Assembly: GCF_021699055.1 (NCBI RefSeq)
Contig: NZ_SSXC01000029.1
Span: forward strand, 1-44,725
Reading direction: 5' to 3'
Origin: Blastococcus sp. MG754426
GTDB taxonomy: Bacteria; Actinomycetota; Actinomycetes; Mycobacteriales; Geodermatophilaceae
DNA: 44,725 nt
Both the position numbers and the translations under genes were made by a program. Every line of letters begins with the position of its first letter. Position 1 is the stretch's first letter. Shown piece by piece: positions 7,673 to 15,781 of this stretch. Below the pieces are notes generated by a model. The model saw only the letters and a list, made by a program, of their open reading frames with translations. It had not been told where the DNA came from and made no database searches.

Positions 7673-8239
7673 ATGAGCCCGCCCACGCACCCCCGGGTGG
7701 CCGCCGTAGCCCGGGCCCTCGCCGCGGCCGGCGCCGAGGGTGAGGTGCGCACCCTCCCCGCCGAGGTCCGCACCGCGGCCGCTGCCGCGAAGGCGCTGGG
7801 CGTCCCGGTCGGCGCGATCGTCAACAGCCTGGTCTTCCTCGCCGACGGCGCACCGCTGCTCGTCCTCACCAGCGGCGCGCACCGCGTCGACGTCCTCCAG
7901 GTCGCGGCGCTGCTGGGCGTCGGTTCCCTGGTCCCCGCGCCGCCGGAGGTCGTCCGCGAGCAGACCGGCCAGCCCATCGGCGGGGTGGCCCCGGTCGGCC
8001 ACCCCGCCCCGCTGGGCACCCTGGTCGACGTGGAGCTCGCCCGCTACGACCGGCTGTGGGCCGCGGCCGGGCACCCGGCGGCGGTCTTCCCCACCAGCTA
8101 CGACGAGCTGCTCCGCATCACCGCCGGCACCGCGGCCGAGGTGGGCGGCGGCCTCCTGGACGGCACCGGCACCACGGTCGGCGGGGACCCGCTGCCCGGC
8201 GCGCCGCCGCCGGATCCCGCCGGGGCGGTCGCCCCGTGA
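7673..8239 (+). CDS. YbaK/EbsC-family aminoacyl-tRNA deacylase-like protein
   Basis: The 188-residue protein carries the YbaK/prolyl-tRNA-editing fold: NSLVFLADGAPLLVLTSGAH at about 42-62 and PIGGVAPVGHPAPLGTLVD near 101-120. Related proteins hydrolyse mischarged tRNAs (Cys-tRNAPro, Ala-tRNAPro). E. coli YbaK uses a Lys in the segment that corresponds to IVNSLVF. Here that position is Asn, as I recall for many actinobacterial homologues, so activity is uncertain. The ATG is 6 nt after a CAGGAT hexamer, a weak leaderless -10. Its stop overlaps the next start (GTGA). It is the first gene of a six-gene operon with carotenoid genes, with no obvious functional link to them. Confidence 0.85.
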   Translation: MSPPTHPRVAAVARALAAAGAEGEVRTLPAEVRTAAAAAKALGVPVGAIVNSLVFLADGAPLLVLTSGAHRVDVLQVAALLGVGSLVPAPPEVVREQTGQPIGGVAPVGHPAPLGTLVDVELARYDRLWAAAGHPAAVFPTSYDELLRITAGTAAEVGGGLLDGTGTTVGGDPLPGAPPPDPAGAVAP

Positions 8240-8829
8240 CGGGCACCCGCCCCGCCACCCGGATCCTCGAGCTGCCCGCCCCCTGGATGCGCGAGCACAT
8301 GCACGAGGTGCTGGCCATCTACGGGCTGGCGATGGGCTACGACTCCGGCATCGTCGCCGGCCGGTACGGCTACGCCATCCAGCACACCGAGCGCCCCGGG
8401 TTCCGCGCGGTCGGCGCCTTCGCCCGCACCGCCGAGGGCGAGCGGCTGGTCGGGTTCGGCTACGGCTACCTCATCGCCCCCGGCCAGTGGTGGCACGACC
8501 AGGTGCGGGCCGCGCTGGACCGGCGGACGGCGAAGAAGTGGCTGCCCGGCGCCTTCGAGGTCTGCGAGCTGCACGTGCACCCCGACGCCCAGAGCCAGGG
8601 GCTGGGCCGGCAGCTGCTGCACGCCCTGGTCGAGGGCCTGCCGCACCCGGTCGCGCTGCTGTCCACGCCGGACGCCGACACCAAGGCCTTCCGGCTGTAC
8701 CGCGCCGACGGCTTCGTCGACCTGGCCCGCGGCTACCACTTCCCGGGCGACTCGCGGCCCTTCGCGATCCTCGGCGCGCGGCTCCCGCTGCATCCACCCG
8801 GCCCCTCCGCGACGAACTCCCGGGCGTGA
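8236..8829 (+). CDS. GNAT-family N-acetyltransferase
   Basis: The 197-residue protein has the GNAT acetyl-CoA-binding signature VHPDAQSQGLGRQLLHAL (about 114-131; Q/R-x-x-G-x-G/A motif), preceded by the beta-strand FEVCELHV. A C-terminal LYRADGFVDL segment is typical of small-molecule or peptide GNATs. The substrate cannot be read from sequence. The GTG start is set by the 4-nt overlap with the upstream stop, and its own stop overlaps the crtO-like GTG. Position inside a carotenoid operon raises the possibility of a role in pigment modification, but GNATs normally acylate amines, so this is speculative. Confidence 0.88.
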   Translation: MTGTRPATRILELPAPWMREHMHEVLAIYGLAMGYDSGIVAGRYGYAIQHTERPGFRAVGAFARTAEGERLVGFGYGYLIAPGQWWHDQVRAALDRRTAKKWLPGAFEVCELHVHPDAQSQGLGRQLLHALVEGLPHPVALLSTPDADTKAFRLYRADGFVDLARGYHFPGDSRPFAILGARLPLHPPGPSATNSRA

Positions 8830-10475
8830 CCGCCTCCCCCGGTGCCGTGGACGTCGTCGTCGTCGGCTCCGGCCACAACGGCCTCGTGGCCGCCTGCTAC
8901 CTGGCGCGCGAAGGCCTCTCCGTGGAGGTCCTCGAGTCCGACGAGGTCCTCGGCGGGGCGGTCTCCACCGTGGAGCGCTGGCCCGGCGTGCGGGTGGACC
9001 GCGGGTCGAGCGCGCACGTGATCGTCCGGCACAGCGGCATCGTCGAGGAGCTCGCGCTGGCCGGGCACGGCCTCCGCTACATCGACTGCGACCCGTGGGG
9101 CTTCGCGCCCGCGCCCTCCCCCGGTGCCCCGGGCCCGGACGGCCGGCCGCTGGTCCTCTCCGTCGACCTGGACGCCACCTGCGCCTCGATCGAGGCCGCC
9201 TGCGGTCCGGAGGACGCCGCCGCCTACCGCCGGTTCGTCGAGGTGTGGGCGCCCCGCAGCCGCGCCGTCGTCGCGTCGTTCGGCCGGGCGCCGACGGCCG
9301 GCGGGCTGCTGCGCTCCTTCTGGCCGCTGGGCGCGCCGGCCGACGGGCGACCGCGCACCCCCGGCGGCGAGCTGGCCGCGGACTTCCTGGGCTCCGGCGA
9401 CGCGCTGCTGGACAAGTGGTTCACCAGCGAGCGGCTCAAGGCCGCCCTGGCCTGGTTCGGCGCGCAGTCCGGCCCGCCGATGTCCGAGCCCGGCACCGCC
9501 GCGATGGTCGGCTGGGTGGCGCTGCTGCACGACGTCCCCCCGGGCCACCCGGTCGGCGGCTCCGGCGGTCTGACGGAGGCGCTGCGCCGGCGGCTGGAGG
9601 CCGACGGCGGGCGGGTGGTGCTCGGCGACGGCGCCGCGCGGCTGCTGGTGGAGGACGGCCGGGTGACCGGTGTCGAGACCCGGTCCGGCCGGGTCGTGCG
9701 GGCGAACTCGGTGGTGGCCGCCTGCCACATCGGCGTCACCCGCGAGCTGGCCGGGGAGGCCGCGCCGCCCGTCCTCGCCGACGCCGCGCCACCCGTCGGC
9801 AACGGCTTCGGGCTGGTCGTGCGGGCGCTGACCGACGCCCCGCCGTCCTACCCCGGCGCCGGGCCGGAGGCGCTGCAGGGTCTGCAGCTGCTGTGCACCG
9901 ACCGCGCGCAGCTGGCCGCCGCGCACGGCGACTGGGGTGCCGGCCGGGTGCCGCGCGAGCCGGTCCCGCTGGCGATGTCGTTCTCCGCGAGCGACGCCAC
10001 GCTGGCCCCGCCGGGACAGCACGTGGTCACCATCTGGGGCCAGTGGTACCCCTACGCGCTGGCCGACGGCGCCGACTGGGACGCCCTGGCCGACGCCGAG
10101 GCCCGCCGCCTGGTGGCCGCCGTCGACCGCTACGCCCCCGGGTTCGCCGCCTCCGTGCGGAAGACCTACGTGCAGACCCCGCTGGCGCTCGAGCGGGAGC
10201 TGTCCCTGCCCCGTGGCAACGTCATGCACGTGGAGATGGGGTTGGCCAGCATGTTCGCCCTCCGCCCCGCGCCGGGGCTGTCGGGTCACCGCGTGCCCGG
10301 GCTGACCGGCCTCTATCTGGCCGGCGCCTCCACCCACCCCGGCGGTGGCGTCTCGGGCAACTCCGGGCGGACGGCGGCGCGCACCCTGCTGGCCGACCGC
10401 GGCGCGCTGCCCCGCGCCCGGGCGGTGGCCGGTCGCGCGCTGCGCCGGGTGCGCGGCGGGGCGGGCCGGGCGTGA
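8826..10475 (+). CDS. crtO: CrtO-like carotenoid ketolase / phytoene desaturase-superfamily oxidoreductase
   Basis: This 549-residue FAD-dependent enzyme has an N-terminal dinucleotide-binding motif GSGHNG (14-19) followed about 20 residues later by the acidic end of beta-2 (EVLESDEVLGGAVST). The C-terminal carotenoid-oxidoreductase signature GLYLAGASTHPGGGVSGNSG is at about 495-514. The stretch GSSAHVIVRHSGIVEEL and the nearby DPWGFAP resemble CrtO beta-carotene ketolases (Deinococcus, Rhodococcus) more than CrtI. A separate true crtI is present at 25028-26524. The next two genes encode CruF-like and glycosyltransferase proteins, the set used for polar keto-carotenoid glycosides. An aldehyde-forming desaturase/oxidase of the same superfamily is an alternative. 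Confidence 0.7.
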   Translation: MTASPGAVDVVVVGSGHNGLVAACYLAREGLSVEVLESDEVLGGAVSTVERWPGVRVDRGSSAHVIVRHSGIVEELALAGHGLRYIDCDPWGFAPAPSPGAPGPDGRPLVLSVDLDATCASIEAACGPEDAAAYRRFVEVWAPRSRAVVASFGRAPTAGGLLRSFWPLGAPADGRPRTPGGELAADFLGSGDALLDKWFTSERLKAALAWFGAQSGPPMSEPGTAAMVGWVALLHDVPPGHPVGGSGGLTEALRRRLEADGGRVVLGDGAARLLVEDGRVTGVETRSGRVVRANSVVAACHIGVTRELAGEAAPPVLADAAPPVGNGFGLVVRALTDAPPSYPGAGPEALQGLQLLCTDRAQLAAAHGDWGAGRVPREPVPLAMSFSASDATLAPPGQHVVTIWGQWYPYALADGADWDALADAEARRLVAAVDRYAPGFAASVRKTYVQTPLALERELSLPRGNVMHVEMGLASMFALRPAPGLSGHRVPGLTGLYLAGASTHPGGGVSGNSGRTAARTLLADRGALPRARAVAGRALRRVRGGAGRA

Positions 10476-11281
10476 CGGCCACTGCACCGGCCCCCGCGCC
10501 CACCGCCGTCCGCGTGGTCCCCTGGGCCCTCACCGCCGCGCTGATCGCCACGGCGATCGCCTACCCGCTGGCCTCGGGCGCGTCCCGGGACGCCGTCTCC
10601 TGGGGCATCGTGCTGCTGGGGTCGGCGCTGTCGGTCGCGCACGCGGGCCTCGGCCGCGGTGCCCGCACCGGCGTGGGCGTGCTCGTGCTCGTCGCGCTGG
10701 TCTCGATCGCCTTCGAGTCGGTGGGCGTGGCCACCGGGTTCCCCTACGGCACCTACTCCTACAGCGACGTCCTCGGCCCCACGCTGCTCGGCGTGCCGTT
10801 CCTGGTGCCGCTGGCGTGGCTGATGATGGCCTGGCCCAGCTGGCTGCTCGGCGAGGTGCTGGCCCGGCCGGTGCGCGCGGACCGCCGCAGGCCGGCGCGG
10901 ATCGCCTGGGCCGCGGCGGTCTTCGCGGCGTGGGACGTCGTCCTCGACCCCCAGCTGGTGCAGGCCGGCTACTGGACGTGGGCCCACCCCTCCCCCGGCC
11001 TGCCGGGGATCGACACCGTGCCGCTGACCAACCTGGCCGGCTGGCTGCTGGCCGGGCTGGTGCTCATGACCCTGCTGGACGTGCTGGTGGAGCGCACCGC
11101 CCGGCCACCGCGCACGGGCCCGGGCGCGCCGCTGCTCGCGCTGGCCTGGATGACGCTCGGCGGCGCGCTGGCGCACGCCGGCTGGCTGGGCCTGCCCGGG
11201 TCGGCGGCCTGGGGCGCGGGGCTGGGGACGGCGGTGCTGGCCGTCCTGGCGGTGCAGCACCGGCGCGCGGGACGACGGTGA
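10472..11281 (+). CDS. cruF: CruF-like carotenoid 1',2'-hydratase (DUF422 membrane protein)
   Basis: The 269-residue integral membrane protein has about seven hydrophobic segments. It shows the carotenoid biosynthesis (PF04240-type) signatures GFPYGTYSYSDVLGP (about 91-105), FLVPLAWLMMAWPSWLLGE (about 110-128) and AWDVVLDPQLVQAGYWTW (about 151-168). CruF adds water across the C-1',2' bond of psi-end groups, as in deinoxanthin and myxol. The family assignment is firm; the hydratase call follows from the CrtO-CruF neighbourhood known in Deinococcus and the CruF-CruG pair known in cyanobacteria. Start and stop both share GTGA overlaps with the neighbours. Confidence 0.82.
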   Translation: MTATAPAPAPTAVRVVPWALTAALIATAIAYPLASGASRDAVSWGIVLLGSALSVAHAGLGRGARTGVGVLVLVALVSIAFESVGVATGFPYGTYSYSDVLGPTLLGVPFLVPLAWLMMAWPSWLLGEVLARPVRADRRRPARIAWAAAVFAAWDVVLDPQLVQAGYWTWAHPSPGLPGIDTVPLTNLAGWLLAGLVLMTLLDVLVERTARPPRTGPGAPLLALAWMTLGGALAHAGWLGLPGSAAWGAGLGTAVLAVLAVQHRRAGRR

Positions 11282-12417
11282 GCGGCCACCTGCTCCGCGC
11301 GCTGGCGGGCGTCGCCGTCGCCGGTGCCGCCCACGCCGGGGTGAACGCCGCGCTGCTGCGCCGCCCACCGGCCGACCCGCCGCCGGTGACCCGCGCGGTC
11401 ACCGTGGTGCTGCCGGTGCGCGACGAGGCCGACCAGGTCGCCGGCTGCCTGGAGGCGCTGCTCGACCAGCGCGGGCTGGCACGGCTGCGGGTCGTCGTCG
11501 TCGACGACGGCTCCACCGACGGCACCGCCGGCGTCGTGCGGGCCGTGACCGACCCGCGTGTGCAGCTGGTCACCGCGCCACCGCCACCGCCCGGGTGGCT
11601 GGGCAAGCCGCACGCGTGCGCGGTGGGGGCGGCCGCGGCCGAGGCCGCAGCCGAGGTGCTGGTGTTCGTCGACGCCGACGTCCGCCTCTTCCCCGATGCC
11701 ATCGCGGCCGCCGTCGCGGTGCTCGACGAGCACCGGCTGGACCTCGTCTCGCCGTGGCCCCGGCCGCTCGCCGTGGGCGCCGCCGAGCGCCTGGTGCAGC
11801 CGCTGGCCCCGTGGCTGTGGACGACGACGCTGCCGCTGCGGCTGGCCGAGCGCTCCTCCCGCCCCTCGCTGGCCGCCGCGAACGGCCAGTTCCTCGTGGT
11901 GCGCCGCGGCGCCTACGCCCGCGCCGGCGGCCACGCGGCGGTGCGCGGCGAGGTGCTCGAGGACATCGCCCTCCTGCGGGCGGTCAAGCGCGCCGGTGGC
12001 CGGGGCGTGCCGATCGACGGCTCCCGCCTGGCCGCCTGCCGGATGTACGAGGGCTGGGCCGCCGTCCGCGACGGCTACGCGAAGTCGCTCTGGGCCTCGG
12101 TGGGCGGCACGCCGGCAGGCGGGCTCGCCGCCGCGGCCGCGCTCACCGCCGTCTACGTCGTCCCGCCGCTGGCCGCCGTCCGCGGGTCGCGCGCCGGGCT
12201 GGTGGGCTACCTGGCCGGGGTGGCCGGCCGGGTGGCCAGCGCGCGGGCCAGCGGCGGCCGGGCCTGGCCCGACGCGCTGGCCCACCCGCTGTCGGTGCTC
12301 GCCCTGGACGCCCTGATGCTCCGGTCGGTGCGGGGGCGGCGGCGCGGCACGCTGCGGTGGCGTGGCCGCCCGGTCGACGCGACCCGGCCGCCCGCGTCGG
12401 AGACGATGGGCCCGTGA
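11278..12417 (+). CDS. cruG: Family 2 glycosyltransferase (CruG-like carotenoid glycosyltransferase)
   Basis: The 379-residue GT2 protein has a short N-terminal hydrophobic segment, then the GT-A core: VVVVDDGSTDGT (about 76-87), VFVDADVRLFPDAI (about 128-141; the DxD is D-A-D), and an acceptor loop GEVLEDIALLRAVK (about 223-236). C-terminal membrane helices follow. PPGWLGKPHACAVG near 102-115 is typical of the carotenoid GT2 group that includes CruG/CrtQ. The inferred role is transfer of a sugar to the hydroxylated carotenoid made by CrtO/CruF. The sugar donor is unknown. Overlaps by 4 nt with genes on both sides. Confidence 0.78.
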   Translation: MSGHLLRALAGVAVAGAAHAGVNAALLRRPPADPPPVTRAVTVVLPVRDEADQVAGCLEALLDQRGLARLRVVVVDDGSTDGTAGVVRAVTDPRVQLVTAPPPPPGWLGKPHACAVGAAAAEAAAEVLVFVDADVRLFPDAIAAAVAVLDEHRLDLVSPWPRPLAVGAAERLVQPLAPWLWTTTLPLRLAERSSRPSLAAANGQFLVVRRGAYARAGGHAAVRGEVLEDIALLRAVKRAGGRGVPIDGSRLAACRMYEGWAAVRDGYAKSLWASVGGTPAGGLAAAAALTAVYVVPPLAAVRGSRAGLVGYLAGVAGRVASARASGGRAWPDALAHPLSVLALDALMLRSVRGRRRGTLRWRGRPVDATRPPASETMGP

Positions 12418-13088
12418 CCTCCACCGAGCAGCAGCGCACGCGCACCTCGTTCGACCCCGCCGCGATGGACACCGGCGCCTTCTACCGGGTGCTCAACAGC
12501 GTCGTCGTCCCCCGGCCGATCGCGTGGGTGTGCAGCCGCTCCGCCGACGGCGTGCACAACCTGGCGCCGCACTCCTTCTACACCGTGGCCTGCGTCGACC
12601 CGCCGGTCGTCCAGTTCACGTCCGTGGGGCGGAAGGACTCGCTGCGCAACGTGGAGGCCACCGGCGAGTTCACCGTGAACCTCACCCCGGAGGCGCTCTT
12701 CGAGCAGGTCAACGCCACCGCGACCGACTTCCCCCCGCACACCAGCGAGGCCGAGCAGGCCGGGGTGCGGCTGGAGCCGGCGGACACGGTGCAGGCCATG
12801 CGCGTGGCGGAGTCGCCGGTCTCCATCGAGTGCGTCCTGCACGCCACCCTGCGCCTCGGCGACAGCACCGTCGTCCTCGGCCGGGTCCAGCACATCAGCG
12901 TGTGGGCCGACGCCGTGCGGGACGGGCGTCCGCGGATCGAGCACCTGAAGCCGCTCGCGCGGCTGGGCGGCAACGAGTGGGCGACGATCGGCGAGGTGCG
13001 CGAGATCGCCCGCATCCCGCACCGCCGCTGGACCGAGGACCCGTCGATCGGCGAGGCGGTGCGGCGCCGCGAGGACCAGGGGAGCTGA
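12414..13088 (+). CDS. Flavin reductase-like (FMN-binding split-barrel) protein
   Basis: The 224-residue protein has the flavin-reductase-like fold: NSVVVPRPIAWVCSRSADGV (about 23-42), NLAPHSFYTVACVDPPVVQF (about 44-63), then RNVEATGEFTVNLT. This matches the family that includes DIM6/NTAB flavin-binding proteins. Members bind FMN and supply reduced flavin or act as stand-alone oxidoreductases. It is the last gene of the carotenoid operon, joined by GTGA, so it may support flavin-dependent steps; that is inference. It ends 12 nt from the convergent adoK. Confidence 0.85.
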   Translation: MTSTEQQRTRTSFDPAAMDTGAFYRVLNSVVVPRPIAWVCSRSADGVHNLAPHSFYTVACVDPPVVQFTSVGRKDSLRNVEATGEFTVNLTPEALFEQVNATATDFPPHTSEAEQAGVRLEPADTVQAMRVAESPVSIECVLHATLRLGDSTVVLGRVQHISVWADAVRDGRPRIEHLKPLARLGGNEWATIGEVREIARIPHRRWTEDPSIGEAVRRREDQGS

Positions 13089-13100
13089 TCCCGGCGGCGG

Positions 13101-14078
13101 TCAGCCCGGCAGGTGCGCGGCCACCTCGTCGGCGGCCTCGGCGCCGAACGCCTCGGCGAACCGCTGCAGGAAGCTCTGCCGCGGGAGGTCGTACTCCTGG
13201 GTGCCGATCACCTCGACCGCGGCGGTGGCGACGGCGGAGCCCAGCTGCGTCGCCCGCTCCAGCCCCAGACCCCAGGTCCGCCCGGCGATGAACCCGGCGC
13301 GCAGCGCGTCACCGCCACCGGTCGGCTCCACCGGCTTGGTCTCGGGCACCGCGATCACCGACAGCGGCGCCTCCCCCTCCCGCCGCACCAGGACGCCGTC
13401 CGCGGCGCGGGTCGTCACCCAGGTGCCCACCCGGGCCAGCACCTCGTCGGCCGTCCAGCCGGTCTTCTGCAGCAGCAGCGCCGACTCGTACTCGTTGGTG
13501 AAGAGCACCTCCGCGCCGTGCACCAGCTCGCGGATCATCTCGCCGTCGGCCCAGGCCAGCTGCTGGCTGGGGTCGGCGGCGAACGCGTAGCCCCGCTGCC
13601 GGCACTCCTGCGTGTGCCGCACCATGGCGGTCGGGTCGTTGGGGCCGACGACGACCAGGTCGGGGGCGCCCACCCGGTGGACCACCGGCGCCAGCTCGAT
13701 CTGCGCGGCCTCGGCCATCGCCCCCGAGTAGAACGACGCGATCTGGTTGTTCGCCTCGTCCGTGGTGCAGACGAAGCGGGCGGTGTGCTTCAGCTCCGAC
13801 CAGTGCACGCTGCCGGTGTCGACGCCGTGCCGCGACAGCCAGGCCTCGTAGTCGGCGAAGTCGCTGCCGACCGCCCCCACCAGCACCGGGGCCAGGCCGA
13901 GCAGGCCCAGCCCGTAGGCCATGTTCGCGCCCGCGCCCCCGCGGTGCTGGACGAGGTCGTCGACGAGGAAGGAGAGGGACACGTTCTCCATCTGCCCCTC
14001 GACGAACTGCTCGGTGAAGCGGCCGGGGAAGGTCATCAGGTGGTCGGTGGCGATGGAGCCGGTGACGACGACGGGCAC
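13101..14078 (-). CDS. adoK: Adenosine kinase (PfkB family, mycobacterial type)
   Basis: The 325-residue ribokinase-superfamily enzyme phosphorylates adenosine to AMP in purine salvage. It reads VTGSIATDHLMTFPGRFTEQ near the start, SLSFLVDDLVQHRGGAGANM at about 34-53, FAADPSQQLAWADGEMI mid-protein, and the PfkB anion-hole/catalytic motif PTGGGDALRAGF (G-x-G-D) near 250. It is strikingly close along its length to M. tuberculosis AdoK (Rv2202c), including the end GSAVATAAVEVIGTQEY. The GTG start has a GGAGGAG ribosome-binding site about 8 nt upstream. It is monocistronic by position. Confidence 0.92.
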   Translation of the reverse strand: MPVVVTGSIATDHLMTFPGRFTEQFVEGQMENVSLSFLVDDLVQHRGGAGANMAYGLGLLGLAPVLVGAVGSDFADYEAWLSRHGVDTGSVHWSELKHTARFVCTTDEANNQIASFYSGAMAEAAQIELAPVVHRVGAPDLVVVGPNDPTAMVRHTQECRQRGYAFAADPSQQLAWADGEMIRELVHGAEVLFTNEYESALLLQKTGWTADEVLARVGTWVTTRAADGVLVRREGEAPLSVIAVPETKPVEPTGGGDALRAGFIAGRTWGLGLERATQLGSAVATAAVEVIGTQEYDLPRQSFLQRFAEAFGAEAADEVAAHLPG

Positions 14079-14215
14079 GGGAGGCGCTCCTCCGGGTCGG
14101 GCTGCCTCGGGCCGCCGCGCCGCGGGGAACCGGGCGGGAACGGGAGACGAACGGTGGGGATCGGGCACCGCACACCCTAGGTGCAGCGCGCCCGCACCGC
14201 CGTCGGAGGCGCAGG

Positions 14216-14914
14216 TCAGCCCGACGGCGGGAGGGTGCCCTCCCCGGGACCGGCGAGCTCGGACCCGAGCCAGCGGCCCAGCTGCACCGTGCCCACGACG
14301 CCGAGCAGGAGCCCGGTGGCCGCACCGGCCGTGGCGGTCAGGGTGGCGCCGTCGACCCCGGCGACCTCCAGGCCGCTGACCACCCCGGCCCCGCCCAGCG
14401 TGAGCCCGGCCATGGCGACCCGGGTCGGCCGCTCCCACAGCGAGATCGGGCCGGTCCGGTGCACGCCGGCCTGCCCGGCGCGGGCGCGCAGGTAGTCGGG
14501 CAGCCAGCAGGACGCGCCGAACGCCACCGCGAGCCACCCCGGCGCCCCCGCCACCCACAGCGCCGCCGCGTAGGCGACCTCGGTCAGCCGGTCGACGACG
14601 GAGTCGAGGACGAACCCGCGCTGCGAGGCCCGCCCGGTGCCGATCGCCAGCGCGCCGTCGAGGCTGTCCAGCAGCCCCGACAGCCCGACCAGCGCCCCGG
14701 CCAGGAGCAGCCACGCGCCGCCCGCGGCGGCCGGGGGCACCGCCGCGGCCGCGACGAGCACGCCGGCGGCGGTGGCGAGCGCCGGGGGCAGCGCGGCCAG
14801 CGGCCGGGCGAGCGCGTGCGCGGTGCTCAACCAGCCCCGCACGAGGGGGGCGGACGTGTCCGCACCGCCGTGCCAGCGCGACCAGGCCTCGAGGTACTCC
14901 TCCCGGCTCAGCAC
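14216..14914 (-). CDS. CDP-alcohol phosphatidyltransferase family membrane protein
   Basis: The 232-residue polytopic protein carries the CDP-OH-P transferase motif as DSLDGALAIGTGRASQRG followed by FVLDSVVD (about 80-105). All four Asp residues are present, but the canonical Arg of DGxxAR is Ile. Such variants occur in a sub-family of actinobacterial proteins of unknown lipid product, so specificity (PI, PGP or another headgroup) cannot be given. About five further membrane helices are visible. The GTG start follows a GGGAGGGGG ribosome-binding site. It is divergent from the lipase gene. Confidence 0.82.
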   Translation of the reverse strand: MLSREEYLEAWSRWHGGADTSAPLVRGWLSTAHALARPLAALPPALATAAGVLVAAAAVPPAAAGGAWLLLAGALVGLSGLLDSLDGALAIGTGRASQRGFVLDSVVDRLTEVAYAAALWVAGAPGWLAVAFGASCWLPDYLRARAGQAGVHRTGPISLWERPTRVAMAGLTLGGAGVVSGLEVAGVDGATLTATAGAATGLLLGVVGTVQLGRWLGSELAGPGEGTLPPSG

Positions 14915-14980
14915 GGCGCGCCCCCTCCCGACCCGGCGCCGTCCGGTGACGCCGGCCCCTCCACCAGGGACAGTAGGTGA

Positions 14981-15781
14981 GTGCTCGCCGGTCTCTCCCC
15001 CGCCCGTCGCCGCCTCGTCGTCGCGGTGCTCGCCCTGGTCACCGCCGCGGTCGTCGCCCTCGGCGTGCTCCTGGCCACCGGTGGCACGGACGCCGAGGGG
15101 CCGGGACCCCAGGCGCGACCGGGGCCGGTGCTGCTGGTGCCCGGCTACGGCGGCGGGACGACGTCGCTGCGGACGCTGGCCGACCGGCTGCAGCAGGCCG
15201 GGCGCGACGCCACCGTGGTCCCGCTGCCCGGCGACGGGACGGGCGACCTGGGCGAGGCGGCCGCGGCGCTCGACGACGCCGCCCGCGCGGCCCTGGCCCG
15301 CACCGGCGAGGAGAGCGTGGACGTCGTCGGCTACTCGGCCGGCGGGGTGATCGCCCGGCTGTGGGTGGCCGACGGCGGTGCGGGGGTGGCCCGCCGGGTG
15401 GTGACGCTGGGCTCACCGCACCACGGCACGGGCCTGGCCGACCTGGCCGGACGGGTCGCGCCGGAGTCCTGCCCGGAGGGCTGCCGGCAGCTGGCGAGCG
15501 ACAGCCCCGTCCTCGCCCGGCTCAACGCCGGCGACGAGACGCCCGACGGGGTGGGCTGGGTGTCGGTGTGGACGACGCTGGACCGCACGGTGACCCCGCC
15601 GGACTCGGCGCGGCTCGAGGGCGCGCTCAACCTGGCCGTGCAGGAGGTGTGCGCGGACAGCCGCGTCGGGCACGGGCAGCTGCCCGGCGACCCGCTGGTG
15701 CAGGCGATCGTCCTCGAGCAGCTCACGGCCGGGGAACCGGTGGCGCTCGGCAGCGCGGACTGCGCCCGCCTCGGCGGCTAG
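14981..15781 (+). CDS. Secreted lipase/esterase-like alpha/beta hydrolase
   Basis: The 266-residue protein has a basic N-terminus and one hydrophobic helix (about 12-32), a signal peptide or anchor. An alpha/beta-hydrolase domain follows: PVLLVPGYGGG (oxyanion strand, about 48-58), nucleophile elbow GYSAGG (about 113-118), TLGSPHHGT (about 140-148), and a late GHGQLPGDP that could supply the catalytic His. Spaced Cys residues (CPEGC and later C) suggest an extracytoplasmic disulphide. It resembles actinobacterial EstA/triacylglycerol lipase-type proteins; the substrate is not determinable. The start is GTG; a GACAGT hexamer lies 6 nt upstream. Its TAG stop shares the CTAG with the convergent permease stop. 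Confidence 0.82.
   Translation: MLAGLSPARRRLVVAVLALVTAAVVALGVLLATGGTDAEGPGPQARPGPVLLVPGYGGGTTSLRTLADRLQQAGRDATVVPLPGDGTGDLGEAAAALDDAARAALARTGEESVDVVGYSAGGVIARLWVADGGAGVARRVVTLGSPHHGTGLADLAGRVAPESCPEGCRQLASDSPVLARLNAGDETPDGVGWVSVWTTLDRTVTPPDSARLEGALNLAVQEVCADSRVGHGQLPGDPLVQAIVLEQLTAGEPVALGSADCARLGG

Noticed and set aside
8826-10475. Second phytoene desaturase (CrtI)
   Set aside because: N-terminal segments resemble CrtO ketolases and a canonical crtI exists at 25028-26524.
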